A DNA stretch of 64,000 nt from Eubacteriales bacterium (GTDB lineage Bacteria; Bacillota; Clostridia; Lachnospirales; Lachnospiraceae), in contig JAUNHC010000020.1 in NCBI GenBank assembly GCA_030524175.1, forward strand, positions 30,925 through 94,924. The letters run 5' to 3'. Under the pieces are notes generated by a model that did no database searches, had not been told where the DNA came from, and was given only the letters and a program-made list of their open reading frames with translations. The position numbers and the translations under genes are program-made. Below are positions 1 through 8,636 of the stretch, piece after piece. Position 1 is the first letter of the stretch, and each line of letters starts with the position of its first letter.

Positions 1-364
1 GAAAGATCAGACCCACTACAGAGATGATCATCCCCATGATAAGAGACATGGTAAACAAGTTATTGAGGGTGAGGTTAGCCTCCTGGTCATCCTTTTCCCC
101 CAGCTTGATAGCTGCGTAAGCACCTCCTCCTGAGCCTGCCAGAGTGGCAAATGCCATGACGATCGTCATCATCGGAAAAGAAACCGTCGTCGCGGCATTT
201 CCCACATAACCCACTCCCTGCCCAATAAATATCTGATCCACAATGTTATACACTGAATTGACCAGACAAGAAATAATTGACGGTACAGAGAAAGACAGCA
301 ATAATTTGCCGATGGGCTCCGTACCCAGCGGATTTTTTTTATGTACTATTGATGTTTCACTCAT
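1..364 (-). CDS. MATE-family multidrug efflux protein, N-terminal part (cut by window edge)
   Basis: Only the first about 121 codons are present, because the gene runs off the left edge. The translation starts MSETSIVHKK and continues into hydrophobic helices with a VYNIVDQIFIG stretch and a glycine/alanine-rich GSGGGAYAA segment. Both are typical of the first helices of MepA-like MATE exporters, which expel cationic drugs using a Na+ or H+ gradient. It follows the MarR gene by 6 bp, so the two are almost certainly one operon in which MarR represses the pump. The family call is firm; the substrate is unknown. Confidence 0.82.
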   Translation of the reverse strand, partial: MSETSIVHKKNPLGTEPIGKLLLSFSVPSIISCLVNSVYNIVDQIFIGQGVGYVGNAATTVSFPMMTIVMAFATLAGSGGGAYAAIKLGEKDDQEANLTLNNLFTMSLIMGMIISVVGLIF

Positions 365-370
365 TCTTAT

Positions 371-808
371 TTAACTCCTTTCATTCATATACCTCCACGC
401 ATTTTGTGCCATTATCTCCAGTAATCGCTCTGCCTCGGCAGCTTCCTCCGGTGTCAGGCCATCCACCAGGATTTCATTCCACTCTTGCCTGATATCATAG
501 AGCTGTTCTATGATCAATAAAGCTTTCTCTGTGGTATATAGACGGCGGAGTCTCTTATCTGCCTTATCTGTCTCCACCCGGATATATTCCTGTTCTTCCA
601 GCTTCCGTATACCCTTTGTAACAGTTGCTTTGTCGAAATGTCCCAAACGTGCCAGTTCATACATACTGATTCCTTCGTGTTCATGAATGCATACGAGGAA
701 AGATAGCTGCCCGCTGCCGATATTGTATTCTGCCAGCTTTTTGTCATAAAACCTATGTACCTGCCGATACATCATAGATACATGGCTCATTATGGTATTG
801 TTTTTCAT
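371..808 (-). CDS. MarR-family transcriptional repressor
   Basis: This 145-aa protein has the MarR winged-helix layout: an N-terminal dimerisation helix, HTH and wing around residues 35-100 (ELARLGHFDKATVTKGIRKL is the recognition region), and C-terminal dimer helices. The ATG at 808 has a GGTGG ribosome site about 6 nt upstream. The gene lies directly upstream of a MATE efflux gene. Its promoter carries two GTTG-N6-CAAC dyads, so autoregulation together with control of the pump is the natural inference. The inducer is unknown. Confidence 0.9.
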   Translation of the reverse strand: MKNNTIMSHVSMMYRQVHRFYDKKLAEYNIGSGQLSFLVCIHEHEGISMYELARLGHFDKATVTKGIRKLEEQEYIRVETDKADKRLRRLYTTEKALLIIEQLYDIRQEWNEILVDGLTPEEAAEAERLLEIMAQNAWRYMNERS

Positions 809-835
809 TATAATCCACCATTCACGGTATAATTA

Positions 836-886
836 GTTGGATAGTCAACGAGATAAAATATATCACAAACTCGTTGGTCAGTCAAC
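836..886 (-). promoter_or_regulatory. marR-MATE promoter with two MarR-type dyad operators
   Basis: On the minus strand there is TTGACT (880-885), a 17-bp spacer, and TATATT (857-862). Two GTTG-N6-CAAC palindromes flank the -10 box. One overlaps the -35 box (873-886) and the other covers the transcription start (836-849). The two halves also form a larger imperfect inverted repeat, CTCGTTG...CAACTA. This is the usual geometry of a self-repressing MarR operator. Confidence 0.75.
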
Positions 887-1012
887 TATTTTTTGTTCAG
901 TATGAATTCTCAAACAGACTCTAGCGTGGCAGTTTCTGGGCGCAAATTTCCGTGCAGATTTATAAACAGCAGGGATTTTTTTATATTGTAAAAGCATTAT
1001 TGACCTAAAGTG

Positions 1013-1021
1013 TGATATAAT
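1013..1021 (+). promoter_or_regulatory. Extended -10 promoter for the GGDEF gene
   Basis: A TG-A-TATAAT extended -10 lies 40 bp upstream of the ATG at 1061. No good -35 was found at 17 bp. An AGAAAGGA ribosome site follows about 12 nt before the ATG. Confidence 0.5.
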
Positions 1022-1060
1022 TAATCTATTGCAGATATAAAGAAAGGATTTGCTGCCTTT

Positions 1061-2161
1061 ATGAATACTGACCGTAAAATAGACGCTGGCAGTAATGCCA
1101 TGTTTATAAAAGATAAAAATACTTATGCGCTGTATAAAACTGACATCCAAAAGCGCAACTATAAAATGTTGTTTTATGTAAGCCTTAGCCTGGTATTTTT
1201 AGGGATATTATTCTCAATTGTGAATTCACTTTTCCATATATTTAACAGCGGCACAAAATATATCTATCTCTACTGGGCTGGTTCCTCCTGCTGTGCCCTT
1301 GCTCTGTGTCTTTGGAAGAAGCAGTGGGTACTCAACTATGCTATCGCAGTATTTTACATATATTTAGCCGGCATAATGATTTCCATGATCATTTCAGGTA
1401 CTTATTTTTATAAAGATGGTGCTTCCGCAATCATGATCGGATGCATAGCCAGCATGCCTATCCTTCTGTTTGATAAGCAATGGCGCTTCTGTGTCTTTGA
1501 CATAAGCATCTGTCTCCTTTTTATTATTTTTTCCTTTATGGCCAAGGATTCTTCCGTTGCTTTGATCGACTGCGTTAATGCTCTTAGCTTCTGCTTTATT
1601 TCCTGTCTGATCGGAATGTATACCATACGATTAAAGTTCCTGGATATCCGGACAAAATATATTATCCTGGAACAACTGGAAACAGATTCACTCACAGGGC
1701 TTATGAGCAGAAATGCCGCTATCAGGGAAATAGAAAAATACTACAGTTCTCCCAATTCCGGCACAGGTGCATTGTTTATCATTGATATTGACCATTTTAA
1801 GGAAATCAATGACACCTATGGTCATCTGGAAGGGGATCATATTCTCATTGAGGTGGCACATATTATCAGGGACAGCTTCCGTAATGCGGACTTAAAGGCC
1901 AGGCTTGGCGGGGATGAATTTCTGGTTTTTATGAAAAATGTGGATGATACTGCCCGTATACATGAATATGCAGAATATCTAAACCGGAATGTTCGGGAAG
2001 GCTCCTTCTCTTTAAATGAGGACCTTTATCTAACTGTCAGCATCGGGATTTCACTCTGCCGGGAATGTGCAAACTTTGAGGAATTATATGTCCAGGCTGA
2101 TACAATGCTTTATGAAGTAAAGAATGAAAATAGAAACGGATACAAAATATACGAAAACTGA
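1061..2161 (+). CDS. Membrane-bound diguanylate cyclase (GGDEF domain)
   Basis: This 366-aa protein has about six membrane helices in residues 35-190 and then a GGDEF domain in residues 205-366. The catalytic GGDEF motif is intact at residues 283-287. An RNAD inhibitory-site motif (RxxD) lies five residues before it, so the enzyme should make c-di-GMP from two GTP and be product-inhibited. There is no EAL domain. The membrane half resembles no sensor I can name. A second ATG at 1100 is possible but has no better ribosome site. The gene is monocistronic and divergent from marR. Confidence 0.85.
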   Translation: MNTDRKIDAGSNAMFIKDKNTYALYKTDIQKRNYKMLFYVSLSLVFLGILFSIVNSLFHIFNSGTKYIYLYWAGSSCCALALCLWKKQWVLNYAIAVFYIYLAGIMISMIISGTYFYKDGASAIMIGCIASMPILLFDKQWRFCVFDISICLLFIIFSFMAKDSSVALIDCVNALSFCFISCLIGMYTIRLKFLDIRTKYIILEQLETDSLTGLMSRNAAIREIEKYYSSPNSGTGALFIIDIDHFKEINDTYGHLEGDHILIEVAHIIRDSFRNADLKARLGGDEFLVFMKNVDDTARIHEYAEYLNRNVREGSFSLNEDLYLTVSIGISLCRECANFEELYVQADTMLYEVKNENRNGYKIYEN

Positions 2162-2218
2162 CAATAGAATGGATGTAAATTTTCCGAAAAAAATTTTGAA
2201 AAAAATTCAAAAAAGGGT

Positions 2219-2247
2219 TTGACAAACCTTTTATTTTATAGTAGAAT
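2219..2247 (+). promoter_or_regulatory. tRNA-Gly promoter
   Basis: A consensus-like sigma-A promoter: TTGACA (2219-2224), 17-bp spacer, TAGAAT (2242-2247), 42 bp before the tRNA. It follows the GGDEF stop codon, so the tRNA is transcribed on its own. Confidence 0.75.
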
Positions 2248-2289
2248 ACATCTTGTCGCTGAGGAAAACACCTCATAAAACGACAAGAT

Positions 2290-2362
2290 GCGATAGTGGC
2301 GTAGTTGGTAACGCGCGACCTTGCCAAGGTCGAGACCGCGGGTTCGAGCCCCGTCTATCGCT
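2290..2362 (+). tRNA. tRNA-Gly (anticodon GCC)
   Basis: A 73-nt cloverleaf. Acceptor arm GCGATAG (2290-2296) pairs with CTATCGC (2355-2361), and the discriminator base is T. The D arm is GGCG...CGC, the anticodon arm CGACC-TTGCCAA-GGTCG gives GCC, and the T arm is GCGGG-TTCGAGC-CCCGT. No CCA is encoded. Confidence 0.95.
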
Positions 2363-2371
2363 CTGATCCGA

Positions 2372-2398
2372 AGCTCTTGCTGATGCAGGAGCTTTTTT
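2372..2398 (+). terminator. Intrinsic terminator after tRNA-Gly
   Basis: The stem AGCTCTTGC/GCAGGAGCT has one G-U pair and a TGAT loop, followed by six T. Confidence 0.8.
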
Positions 2399-2479
2399 GT
2401 ATGCAAAACTTCCGGGGGATGCACACAATGTGCAGAGGAAGGCTGCTTCCCAGCCGTATATTGGCACGAAAAGATAGAC

Positions 2480-2526
2480 AGGCCCGGCTCCACACCAGGA
2501 AAATTCCAGGGTGCAGGGCCGGGCCT
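2480..2526. terminator. Hairpin, probable terminator of the sugar operon
   Basis: A perfect 9-bp stem AGGCCCGGC/GCCGGGCCT with an inner CACC/GGTG pairing lies 31 bp beyond the isomerase stop (2557). The T tail is weak on both strands, so its strength is uncertain. The rest of 2399-2556 shows no gene. Confidence 0.5.
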
Positions 2527-2556
2527 CTTATAATATCAGTACAGGATCTATGAGAT

Positions 2557-3549
2557 TCAGTCACTCTTTATCGCATCGTCAAATTTCACATCTGAAGGTG
2601 CAAAATCCACCTTCCGCACAAAGGCTGCTGCTTCTGAAGCGCCGTAAATACGTTCCATACCACTGTCCTCCCATTCCACTGAAAGAGGTCCTTGGTAATC
2701 AGCCGCATTAAGTACACGGATAATATTTTCAAAATCCACATCACCGTGTCCTAAAGAACGGAAGTTCCATCCCCTCCTCAGATCACCGAAATCAATATGA
2801 GAGCCTAATAAACCGCTTCTTCCGTCAAGAGTCACAGCCGCATCCTTCATGTGGACATGGTATACCCTGTCCATGAAATCCTGAAGGAAAATATGAGGTG
2901 TCACACCCTGCCAAAGAAGATGGCTTGGATCAAAATTCAGGCCAAATTCCGGTCTGTCGGCAAATTTTTCCAAGAGACGTTTTGTGGAATAATAATCAAA
3001 GGCAATCTCTCCCGGATGGACTTCCAGTGCAAAAAGGATTCCATTCTCTTTAAACACATCGAGGATCGGGCACCATAAGTCATAAATCTCCTGATATCCC
3101 GCTTCTATCATCTCCTCTGTTGTCTGAGGGAAGGAATATAAGTATTTCCAAATAGGCGAGCCGGTAAATCCGGTGACTACTTTACAGCCAAGCTTTCTGG
3201 CTGCCACAGCCGTTGCCTTCATTGTTTCAATAGCCCAGGCACGGATTTCATCTTTCTTTCCGGCAAGGGAGGAAGGTGCAAAATTGTCAAGTCTGGGATC
3301 ATCGTAATCTCCCACGCACTGTCCGATAATGTGTGCTGCCAGTGCCTCCATCTTCAGCCCGTATTTGTCCAGGGTATCCAGGATATATTTGCAGTAATCG
3401 TCATCCTCTGCAGCCTTCACCGGGTCCAGATGAGCACCCCAGCAGGCAAGCTCTACCCCGTCATATCCCATCTCTTTTACAGTTTTACAAAGTGTTTCAA
3501 ACTCCATATCTGCCCACTGGCAGGTAGTTAAAGTCAATAATCGTCCCAT
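2557..3549 (-). CDS. Sugar phosphate isomerase/epimerase-like TIM-barrel protein
   Basis: This 330-aa protein of the xylose-isomerase-like (AP endonuclease 2) superfamily is cytoplasmic and metal-dependent. Metal-ligand motifs in the expected order are LEVHPGE (Glu, about residue 200), NFDPSH (Asp/His, about 230), YHVHMKD (His, about 257) and SVEWED (Glu, near 295). It is the last gene of a run with a Gfo/Idh/MocA dehydrogenase and an RbsABC-like importer. That pairing usually means an imported sugar or polyol is oxidised and then isomerised. The actual substrate cannot be read from the sequence; inositol, allulose and oxidised glycosides are all possible. Confidence 0.82.
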   Translation of the reverse strand: MGRLLTLTTCQWADMEFETLCKTVKEMGYDGVELACWGAHLDPVKAAEDDDYCKYILDTLDKYGLKMEALAAHIIGQCVGDYDDPRLDNFAPSSLAGKKDEIRAWAIETMKATAVAARKLGCKVVTGFTGSPIWKYLYSFPQTTEEMIEAGYQEIYDLWCPILDVFKENGILFALEVHPGEIAFDYYSTKRLLEKFADRPEFGLNFDPSHLLWQGVTPHIFLQDFMDRVYHVHMKDAAVTLDGRSGLLGSHIDFGDLRRGWNFRSLGHGDVDFENIIRVLNAADYQGPLSVEWEDSGMERIYGASEAAAFVRKVDFAPSDVKFDDAIKSD

Positions 3550-3582
3550 GTTATACCTCCTCTTTGTTTTTAAGAAATAGAT

Positions 3583-4728
3583 TTATTCCTCCATGTCCTT
3601 CCACACATTTCCTTCTTCTGAACTTGCAAGGCAGGCTTCCAGGAATGCAAGGCCTTCCACACCATCCAAAACAGTAGGATAATCGATCATATCCTCTGTA
3701 AATGTTCCGTCTTCTTTTGCAGATATACAGGCCGTAAAGCTGCGGTACAGATTTCCCATAGCCTCAAACCACCCTTCCGGATGCCCGGAAGGAAGCCTTG
3801 TATATTTTGCTGCTTCCGGATAAATACAGTCATGTCCTCTGTGGATTTCCGTGACAGTTCCGTCCTCGTTGGCAACCTGGATCTTTTCCGGTTCTTCCTG
3901 GAACCAGGAAATAGAACCCTTAGTTCCATAAATACGCACTCTAAGGCTGTTGTCGCTTCCTATTGTTATCTGGGATGACCAGTAAAGGCCTGAAGCGCCA
4001 TTGTCATATTTCACCATGACCATATCATTGTCGTCCAGGACACGGGAAGGCACCTTTATTTCCATGTTTGCCAGTACCTTTTTGATCTTCAGACCTGTCA
4101 TCCGGGCCACTGTATTCTCAATATGGGTTCCAATATCCCCAAGGCAGTTGCTTTTCCCGGAAAGCTTAGGGTCTGTGCGCCATTCCCCCTGCTTGTTTCC
4201 TGTAATGTCATCTCCTGCCAGCCAGCCCTGGATATATTCCCCGGCAACCATCCTTACTTCTCCGATATCCCCTCTCTCGATCATCTGGCGGATATGCTTG
4301 CAGGCAATATGCCCGGAATATCCGTAAGTGACCATAAAAAGAAGGCCTTTTTTCTTGGCAAGCTCCTCCAGCTCTCTTGCTTCTTCTAAAGTTGTGGTCA
4401 GCGGCTTATCGCACGACACATGGATCCCCGCTTCCAAAAAAGCTTTACAAGCTCCATAATGGGCATAGTTGGGCGTAACAATGCATACAAAGTCAATACC
4501 GTCTTCCCTGGCAGATTCTTTCTCAGCCATTTCCTCATAGGTGTGGTACAGACGCTCCTTCTCCACATGCAGCTCTTCCCCTGTGGCACAGGTATTCTCA
4601 TAAGAGCGCGAAAAACATCCTGCCACCAGCTTTGCGGAACGGTCTAAGGATATGGCCCTTCTGTGGGCATCTCCGATAAAAGCGTTCTGTCCTCCGCCTA
4701 CCATACCATATCTCAATATTCTGCTCAT
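3583..4728 (-). CDS. Gfo/Idh/MocA-family NAD(P)-dependent oxidoreductase
   Basis: This 381-aa protein has an N-terminal Rossmann fold (VGGGQNAFIG glycine loop, residues 8-20) and the family CDKPLTT motif carrying the catalytic lysine near residue 106. A C-terminal alpha/beta dimer domain follows, with a GDIGTHIENTVARMTG stretch near residue 200. The family oxidises or reduces sugars and cyclitols with NAD(P). It lies 33 bp upstream of the isomerase and 30 bp downstream of the permease, in the same operon. Family assignment is sure; the substrate is not. Confidence 0.88.
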   Translation of the reverse strand: MSRILRYGMVGGGQNAFIGDAHRRAISLDRSAKLVAGCFSRSYENTCATGEELHVEKERLYHTYEEMAEKESAREDGIDFVCIVTPNYAHYGACKAFLEAGIHVSCDKPLTTTLEEARELEELAKKKGLLFMVTYGYSGHIACKHIRQMIERGDIGEVRMVAGEYIQGWLAGDDITGNKQGEWRTDPKLSGKSNCLGDIGTHIENTVARMTGLKIKKVLANMEIKVPSRVLDDNDMVMVKYDNGASGLYWSSQITIGSDNSLRVRIYGTKGSISWFQEEPEKIQVANEDGTVTEIHRGHDCIYPEAAKYTRLPSGHPEGWFEAMGNLYRSFTACISAKEDGTFTEDMIDYPTVLDGVEGLAFLEACLASSEEGNVWKDMEE

Positions 4729-4758
4729 TCTATCCCTTCCTTTCTTTCATCTTGTGAT

Positions 4759-5724
4759 TTAATTGGAACGTTTGCGGATCATCTGCATACCTACTGCTAT
4801 CAGTAGGATCAATCCCTTTACCGTATCATTAAGCAGTGCGTTCATTCCCAGCGCTGTGATGATCTTGTCAATGAGGGTAAAGGACATGGTACCGAAAACA
4901 ATCCCGATAATATTTCCCTTTCCACCGGACATACTGATGCCGCCTATGACAACTGCCGCGATAGAATACAACTCAAAATTCTTTCCTGAGGTAGCTGGGT
5001 CAAAGGAGGTGTCCTTGGCTATCTTAAGGAAAGATGCAAGACCGGTGAGGGCTCCGCAGATCACAAACACAAAGATCCTCGTCCACACAACATTGACTCC
5101 TGCAAGCTTCGCTGCTTTCTCATTACTGCCAAGGGCATATATCCTCTTTCCGAATTTGGTGGAGGTTGTCATATACACCATAAGGGCTGCCATAGCCAAA
5201 AAAACAAGTACAATATAGGCAATGGTAAGAAAGCTGCCGTTTCCGAAATTGAATAAAGCCTGATAGCTGGACTTTGTTGCGTCAATCCTGTATCTGGTCT
5301 CCCCCATCTCATTCATCATATACTGGGAAACAGAGCGGAAGATCAGCATTGTTGCCAGTGTTACGATAAATGGGGGCATCTTGATTTTTCCCACCAGGAC
5401 ACCGTTTATAAAACCACACAGACAGCCCAGGAGGATCCCGCACAAAGCAGTAAGCAAAATACTTCCTGTCTTGTTATAGAATATAATGGTAATACCGCCC
5501 ACCAGCACAAAGGATGATCCCACAGACAGATCAATATCCCCTGTAAGCACAACAAGCCCCATACCCAAAGCTATGGTTCCTAAAATGGCACTGTGCAAAA
5601 AGATGTTGGTTACACTTGTCCAGGTAGTCTGGGAGCCGTTTACTGCCAGGAAGGCAATAAAAATACCTAAAAATACAATAATAAAATTATAATTATGCCA
5701 GAAGTTCTTTAACCTTTTAGCCAT
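4759..5724 (-). CDS. ABC sugar transporter permease (RbsC family)
   Basis: This 321-aa polytopic membrane protein has about 8-10 helices. Family landmarks are GxxVLTGDIDLSVGS near residue 75 and a GxNxxAAxLAGVNV segment near residue 215. I start it at the ATG at 5724, which overlaps the ATPase stop by 8 bp (ATGGCTAA) and has GGAGG 6 nt upstream. The in-frame upstream start at 5772 lies inside the ATPase gene. It forms the membrane channel for the binding protein at 7330. Confidence 0.92.
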   Translation of the reverse strand: MAKRLKNFWHNYNFIIVFLGIFIAFLAVNGSQTTWTSVTNIFLHSAILGTIALGMGLVVLTGDIDLSVGSSFVLVGGITIIFYNKTGSILLTALCGILLGCLCGFINGVLVGKIKMPPFIVTLATMLIFRSVSQYMMNEMGETRYRIDATKSSYQALFNFGNGSFLTIAYIVLVFLAMAALMVYMTTSTKFGKRIYALGSNEKAAKLAGVNVVWTRIFVFVICGALTGLASFLKIAKDTSFDPATSGKNFELYSIAAVVIGGISMSGGKGNIIGIVFGTMSFTLIDKIITALGMNALLNDTVKGLILLIAVGMQMIRKRSN

Positions 5725-7234
5725 GTGCTTCCTCCGTCCTGCCTTGCGTTTGATAAACTGCATTAGTGGCATACAGCATTACTGTCTCTTCGTTGATTTC
5801 CTGCCTGGCCAGCCTGGCTGCTATCCTACCGTGGTAAAATACAATGCAGCGGTCAGCGATTTTCTGGATTTCTGGTATTTCCAGGGTGTTGACAATGATG
5901 GTTTTCCCTTCATTGGCCAGCTTCAGGATCAGTCTGTATATCTCTGCTTTTGCCCCTACATCAATACCTTGGGTGGGATTGTCAAAGAGCAGTATTTCAG
6001 CCTCCGTATTCAGCCATCTTGCCAGAATTACCTTCTGCTGGTTTCCTCCTGACAGACTGGTTATATAATCCTTGTGAGTGTTCGCTTTTATATTCAGTAA
6101 TTGTCTGTACTTTTCAAATTTTTCAATTTCTTTCTTTTTCTGTATATGAGGGTTTTTACTTTCAATGGCATGCTGGGAAACGTACATGTTCTCAAGAATG
6201 GTCATATCCGGAAGTACGGAGTTTTCCTTTCTGTTTGAGGCTACCATAGCAATTTTCCCCTTCATGGCCTGATGGATACTTCCTGTGTGCAGCTCTTCTC
6301 CAAAAACCCTGATACTGCCTGACTTTATGGGAATGACACCGAAAATCGCCTGCATGACCTGAGACGCCCCTGCACCTGCAAGTCCGGTAAAACCTATGAT
6401 CTCTCCTTTTCTCATCTCAAAATCCACATCTTCAAATGCTTCTCCGCTGATATTCTGAACCTGGAAAATCACATCCCCCAGCTGTCTGGGCTCATATAAA
6501 TCCGAACTTACATAACTGTCCCCCACCATATATCTGGTGACCTCTTCTGCTGTCACCTTAGAAATCTCACCGCAGTGTATAAAGCGGCTGTTCCTTAGAA
6601 CTGTATAGCGGTCTGCAATCTGAAAAATCTCAGGCATCTTGTGGGAAATAAATACAAAGGAAGTCCCTTTTTCCTTCAGCCGCCGGATAATATCAAACAG
6701 GTGGGCGATTTCTTCATTGTTAAGAGCAGTGGTTGGCTCATCCAGGATAATAAGCTTTGCGTTGGAGTGAAGAGCCTTGGCGATTTCCAAAAGCTGTTTT
6801 TTGCCTGTGTCAAGATTCCCTGCCTGTTCCACCGGATTCAGCTCTACTCCCATTTCCTCCAGAAGCTTCCCTGCCTCCTGGATCATTTCTTTCTTTTTAA
6901 GCTTTCCGATCCCATTTGTTTTTTCTTTACCCAGAAAAAGATTCTCAAACACTTTTAAATCATTAAAAATATTTAATTCCTGGTGCACAAAAGCAATACC
7001 TGCATGTTCCGCATCAGAGATGGATCCGTCCGCCAGTTCTCTTCCCTCAAAAGTCACGGTTCCCCCGTCTTTCGTGTATACTCCTGCCAGAATATTCATC
7101 AGGGTTGATTTTCCGGCGCCGTTTTCACCAAGCAATGCATGGACCTCGCCGGTTTTCACACAAAAGGAGACATCATCCAGCACCGTCACACCAAAAAAGG
7201 CTTTTTGTATATGTTCCATTTTCAATAATTCCAC
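5717..7234 (-). CDS. ABC sugar transporter ATP-binding protein (RbsA family, two nucleotide domains)
   Basis: This 505-aa protein contains two fused nucleotide-binding domains. Domain 1 has Walker A GENGAGKST (about residue 36) and Walker B LIILDEPT. Domain 2 has a degenerate Walker A (GLAGAGASQ) with a good signature LSGGNQQKV and Walker B LLFDNPT. This asymmetry is normal for RbsA/MglA proteins. The start is GTG at 7234 with AGGAG 7 nt upstream. A stem-loop separates it from the binding-protein gene. Confidence 0.93.
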   Translation of the reverse strand: MELLKMEHIQKAFFGVTVLDDVSFCVKTGEVHALLGENGAGKSTLMNILAGVYTKDGGTVTFEGRELADGSISDAEHAGIAFVHQELNIFNDLKVFENLFLGKEKTNGIGKLKKKEMIQEAGKLLEEMGVELNPVEQAGNLDTGKKQLLEIAKALHSNAKLIILDEPTTALNNEEIAHLFDIIRRLKEKGTSFVFISHKMPEIFQIADRYTVLRNSRFIHCGEISKVTAEEVTRYMVGDSYVSSDLYEPRQLGDVIFQVQNISGEAFEDVDFEMRKGEIIGFTGLAGAGASQVMQAIFGVIPIKSGSIRVFGEELHTGSIHQAMKGKIAMVASNRKENSVLPDMTILENMYVSQHAIESKNPHIQKKKEIEKFEKYRQLLNIKANTHKDYITSLSGGNQQKVILARWLNTEAEILLFDNPTQGIDVGAKAEIYRLILKLANEGKTIIVNTLEIPEIQKIADRCIVFYHGRIAARLARQEINEETVMLYATNAVYQTQGRTEEAHG

Positions 7235-7261
7235 TGTGATTCTCCTTTACTTATTCCTTTC

Positions 7262-7302
7262 AAAAGAGAGAGAAGGCGGCCTGGCCGCCCTTTCTCTCTT
7301 TT
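7262..7302 (-). terminator. Intercistronic stem-loop between binding protein and ATPase
   Basis: The stem AAAAGAGAGA...TCTCTCTTTT has an inner GGCGGCC/GGCCGCC pairing. It lies between the binding-protein stop (7330) and the ATPase start (7234). In such operons a hairpin here gives partial termination or protects the 3' end, so the binding protein is made in excess. It is symmetrical, and its U tract lies within the stem. Confidence 0.6.
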
Positions 7303-7329
7303 GTTTCCATATCCGGTGTCAGCCGGAAA

Positions 7330-8397
7330 TTATTCTTTTTCCTCATAGGTGCCAAATGCCTGATATTCAGCTACATTTTCAGAATCCACAACATGTACGG
7401 GAATTACGTAATTCTGCTCAATGTCTGTTTCGCCGTTGGTATGTTTCACCATAACGTCGATTGCCTCTTTGATCATGGCAGGATCATAGGTTACGGAGAA
7501 TAAATCATAGGAATCCGGAAGTGTGATGGTCTGGTGTTTGTCCTTCAGCACTGCATAAATCTCGGCAAGTCCTGAGGAAGCGCCTAAAGCCTTGAAGTTT
7601 TTCAGGAATTCTTCTTTTTTGCTCTCGTCAAGAGCTGCACCGTTTAAGGATTCCATAATACCCATGGCAATTTCATCATCATGAGTGAAGATCCAGTTGT
7701 TTTTAGCCGGGTCACACTGAGTAGAACCAAACCAGGACTCAAACAATTCTTTTCCTGTGTCACGGCTCCATCCGGTAGCTGCAGATTTCACAACAACTGC
7801 ATCAATTTCTTCGTCTGACCATCCCTGCTCCTGAAGATAAGTACGGAAGCCCTTAGAACGAAGCTCCGGCACTGAGGAGTTATCACCGATCATTTCGTAC
7901 ACATAATCATCTTTTGTAAGGCCATCTTCAATAAATCTCTTGGCTGTCTCATAGCCGATTCCTTCATTGTCACCTTTAACGTTAGCTATAACTTTTGCAT
8001 CGATCACATCGCTGTTGATCACACGGTCAAACTGTACAAAAGGTACATCTGCAGCGGCAATCTTTTCCAGTGTGGACTGAAGGCCGTTGTCATAAGGAAG
8101 AATAACTATGCCTGCCAGATTTCCTGTGTTAGACAATAAATCGTCTACCTGCTGAATCTGGTTTTCCACATCTGTTGCTGCATACACTTTTGCAGAGTAA
8201 GTTCCCTCATCGTTGATTTCATCCACTTTTTCCTGTGCATAAGTAAGAACAGCGCCTGTCCAGCCATGGTCAGCACTTGGCACCATTACCGCGATTTCCT
8301 TCGCGTCATCTGCATATACGGTCACTCCGGTTCCCAACAATGTGGATGCAAGCATGGATGCTGCCAATAATGTGGTAGTGATTTTCTTAAACTTCAT
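7330..8397 (-). CDS. Sugar-binding protein of the RbsB type (secreted, no lipobox)
   Basis: This 355-aa periplasmic-binding-protein-like type I protein has a signal peptide with an AxA-type cut near residue 29 (VTVYA-DD). The mature part starts KEIAVMVPSADHGW, and a VKGDNEGIGYETAK segment and THDDEIAMGI match sugar-binding positions. There is no cysteine at the signal end, which is unusual for a Gram-positive ABC binding protein because it would not be lipid-anchored. It is a clear paralogue of the lipoprotein encoded at 13729-14748, sharing VKGDN.GIG.ETAK, TGW.R.DT and FTHDDEIA. First gene of the transporter operon. Confidence 0.9.
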   Translation of the reverse strand: MKFKKITTTLLAASMLASTLLGTGVTVYADDAKEIAVMVPSADHGWTGAVLTYAQEKVDEINDEGTYSAKVYAATDVENQIQQVDDLLSNTGNLAGIVILPYDNGLQSTLEKIAAADVPFVQFDRVINSDVIDAKVIANVKGDNEGIGYETAKRFIEDGLTKDDYVYEMIGDNSSVPELRSKGFRTYLQEQGWSDEEIDAVVVKSAATGWSRDTGKELFESWFGSTQCDPAKNNWIFTHDDEIAMGIMESLNGAALDESKKEEFLKNFKALGASSGLAEIYAVLKDKHQTITLPDSYDLFSVTYDPAMIKEAIDVMVKHTNGETDIEQNYVIPVHVVDSENVAEYQAFGTYEEKE

Positions 8398-8563
8398 ATG
8401 TGCTCCTCCTTTTTCGTGCTGTTTTACGCACGTTTCTTTATAGTCTTACTATATCATTTCCCTCTCTGGAATTGAGGTGCATCTTTATGATTATGGTGCT
8501 GTATCATGACAGATGATTTTTGCCTGCATGGTATCTTATTTTTACATTCGTATCTTCTCATGC

Positions 8564-8627
8564 AAAAAGGCTGCCCCACAGGAACCGGGAGATACATCTG
8601 TGTCTCTCAGGCCTTTTGGGACAGCCT
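8564..8627 (-). terminator. Terminator after the 506-aa binding-like protein
   Basis: The stem AGGCTGTCCCA/TGGGGCAGCCT is followed on the minus strand by TTTTT. It starts 10 bp after the stop of the gene at 8637. It separates the two-component/sensor operon from the transporter operon. Confidence 0.75.
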
Positions 8628-8636
8628 CTTAATCTT

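Noticed and set aside
878-1150. 90-codon minus-strand ORF between marR and the GGDEF gene
   Set aside because: It covers the marR promoter and overlaps the GGDEF start; no ribosome site or family resemblance.
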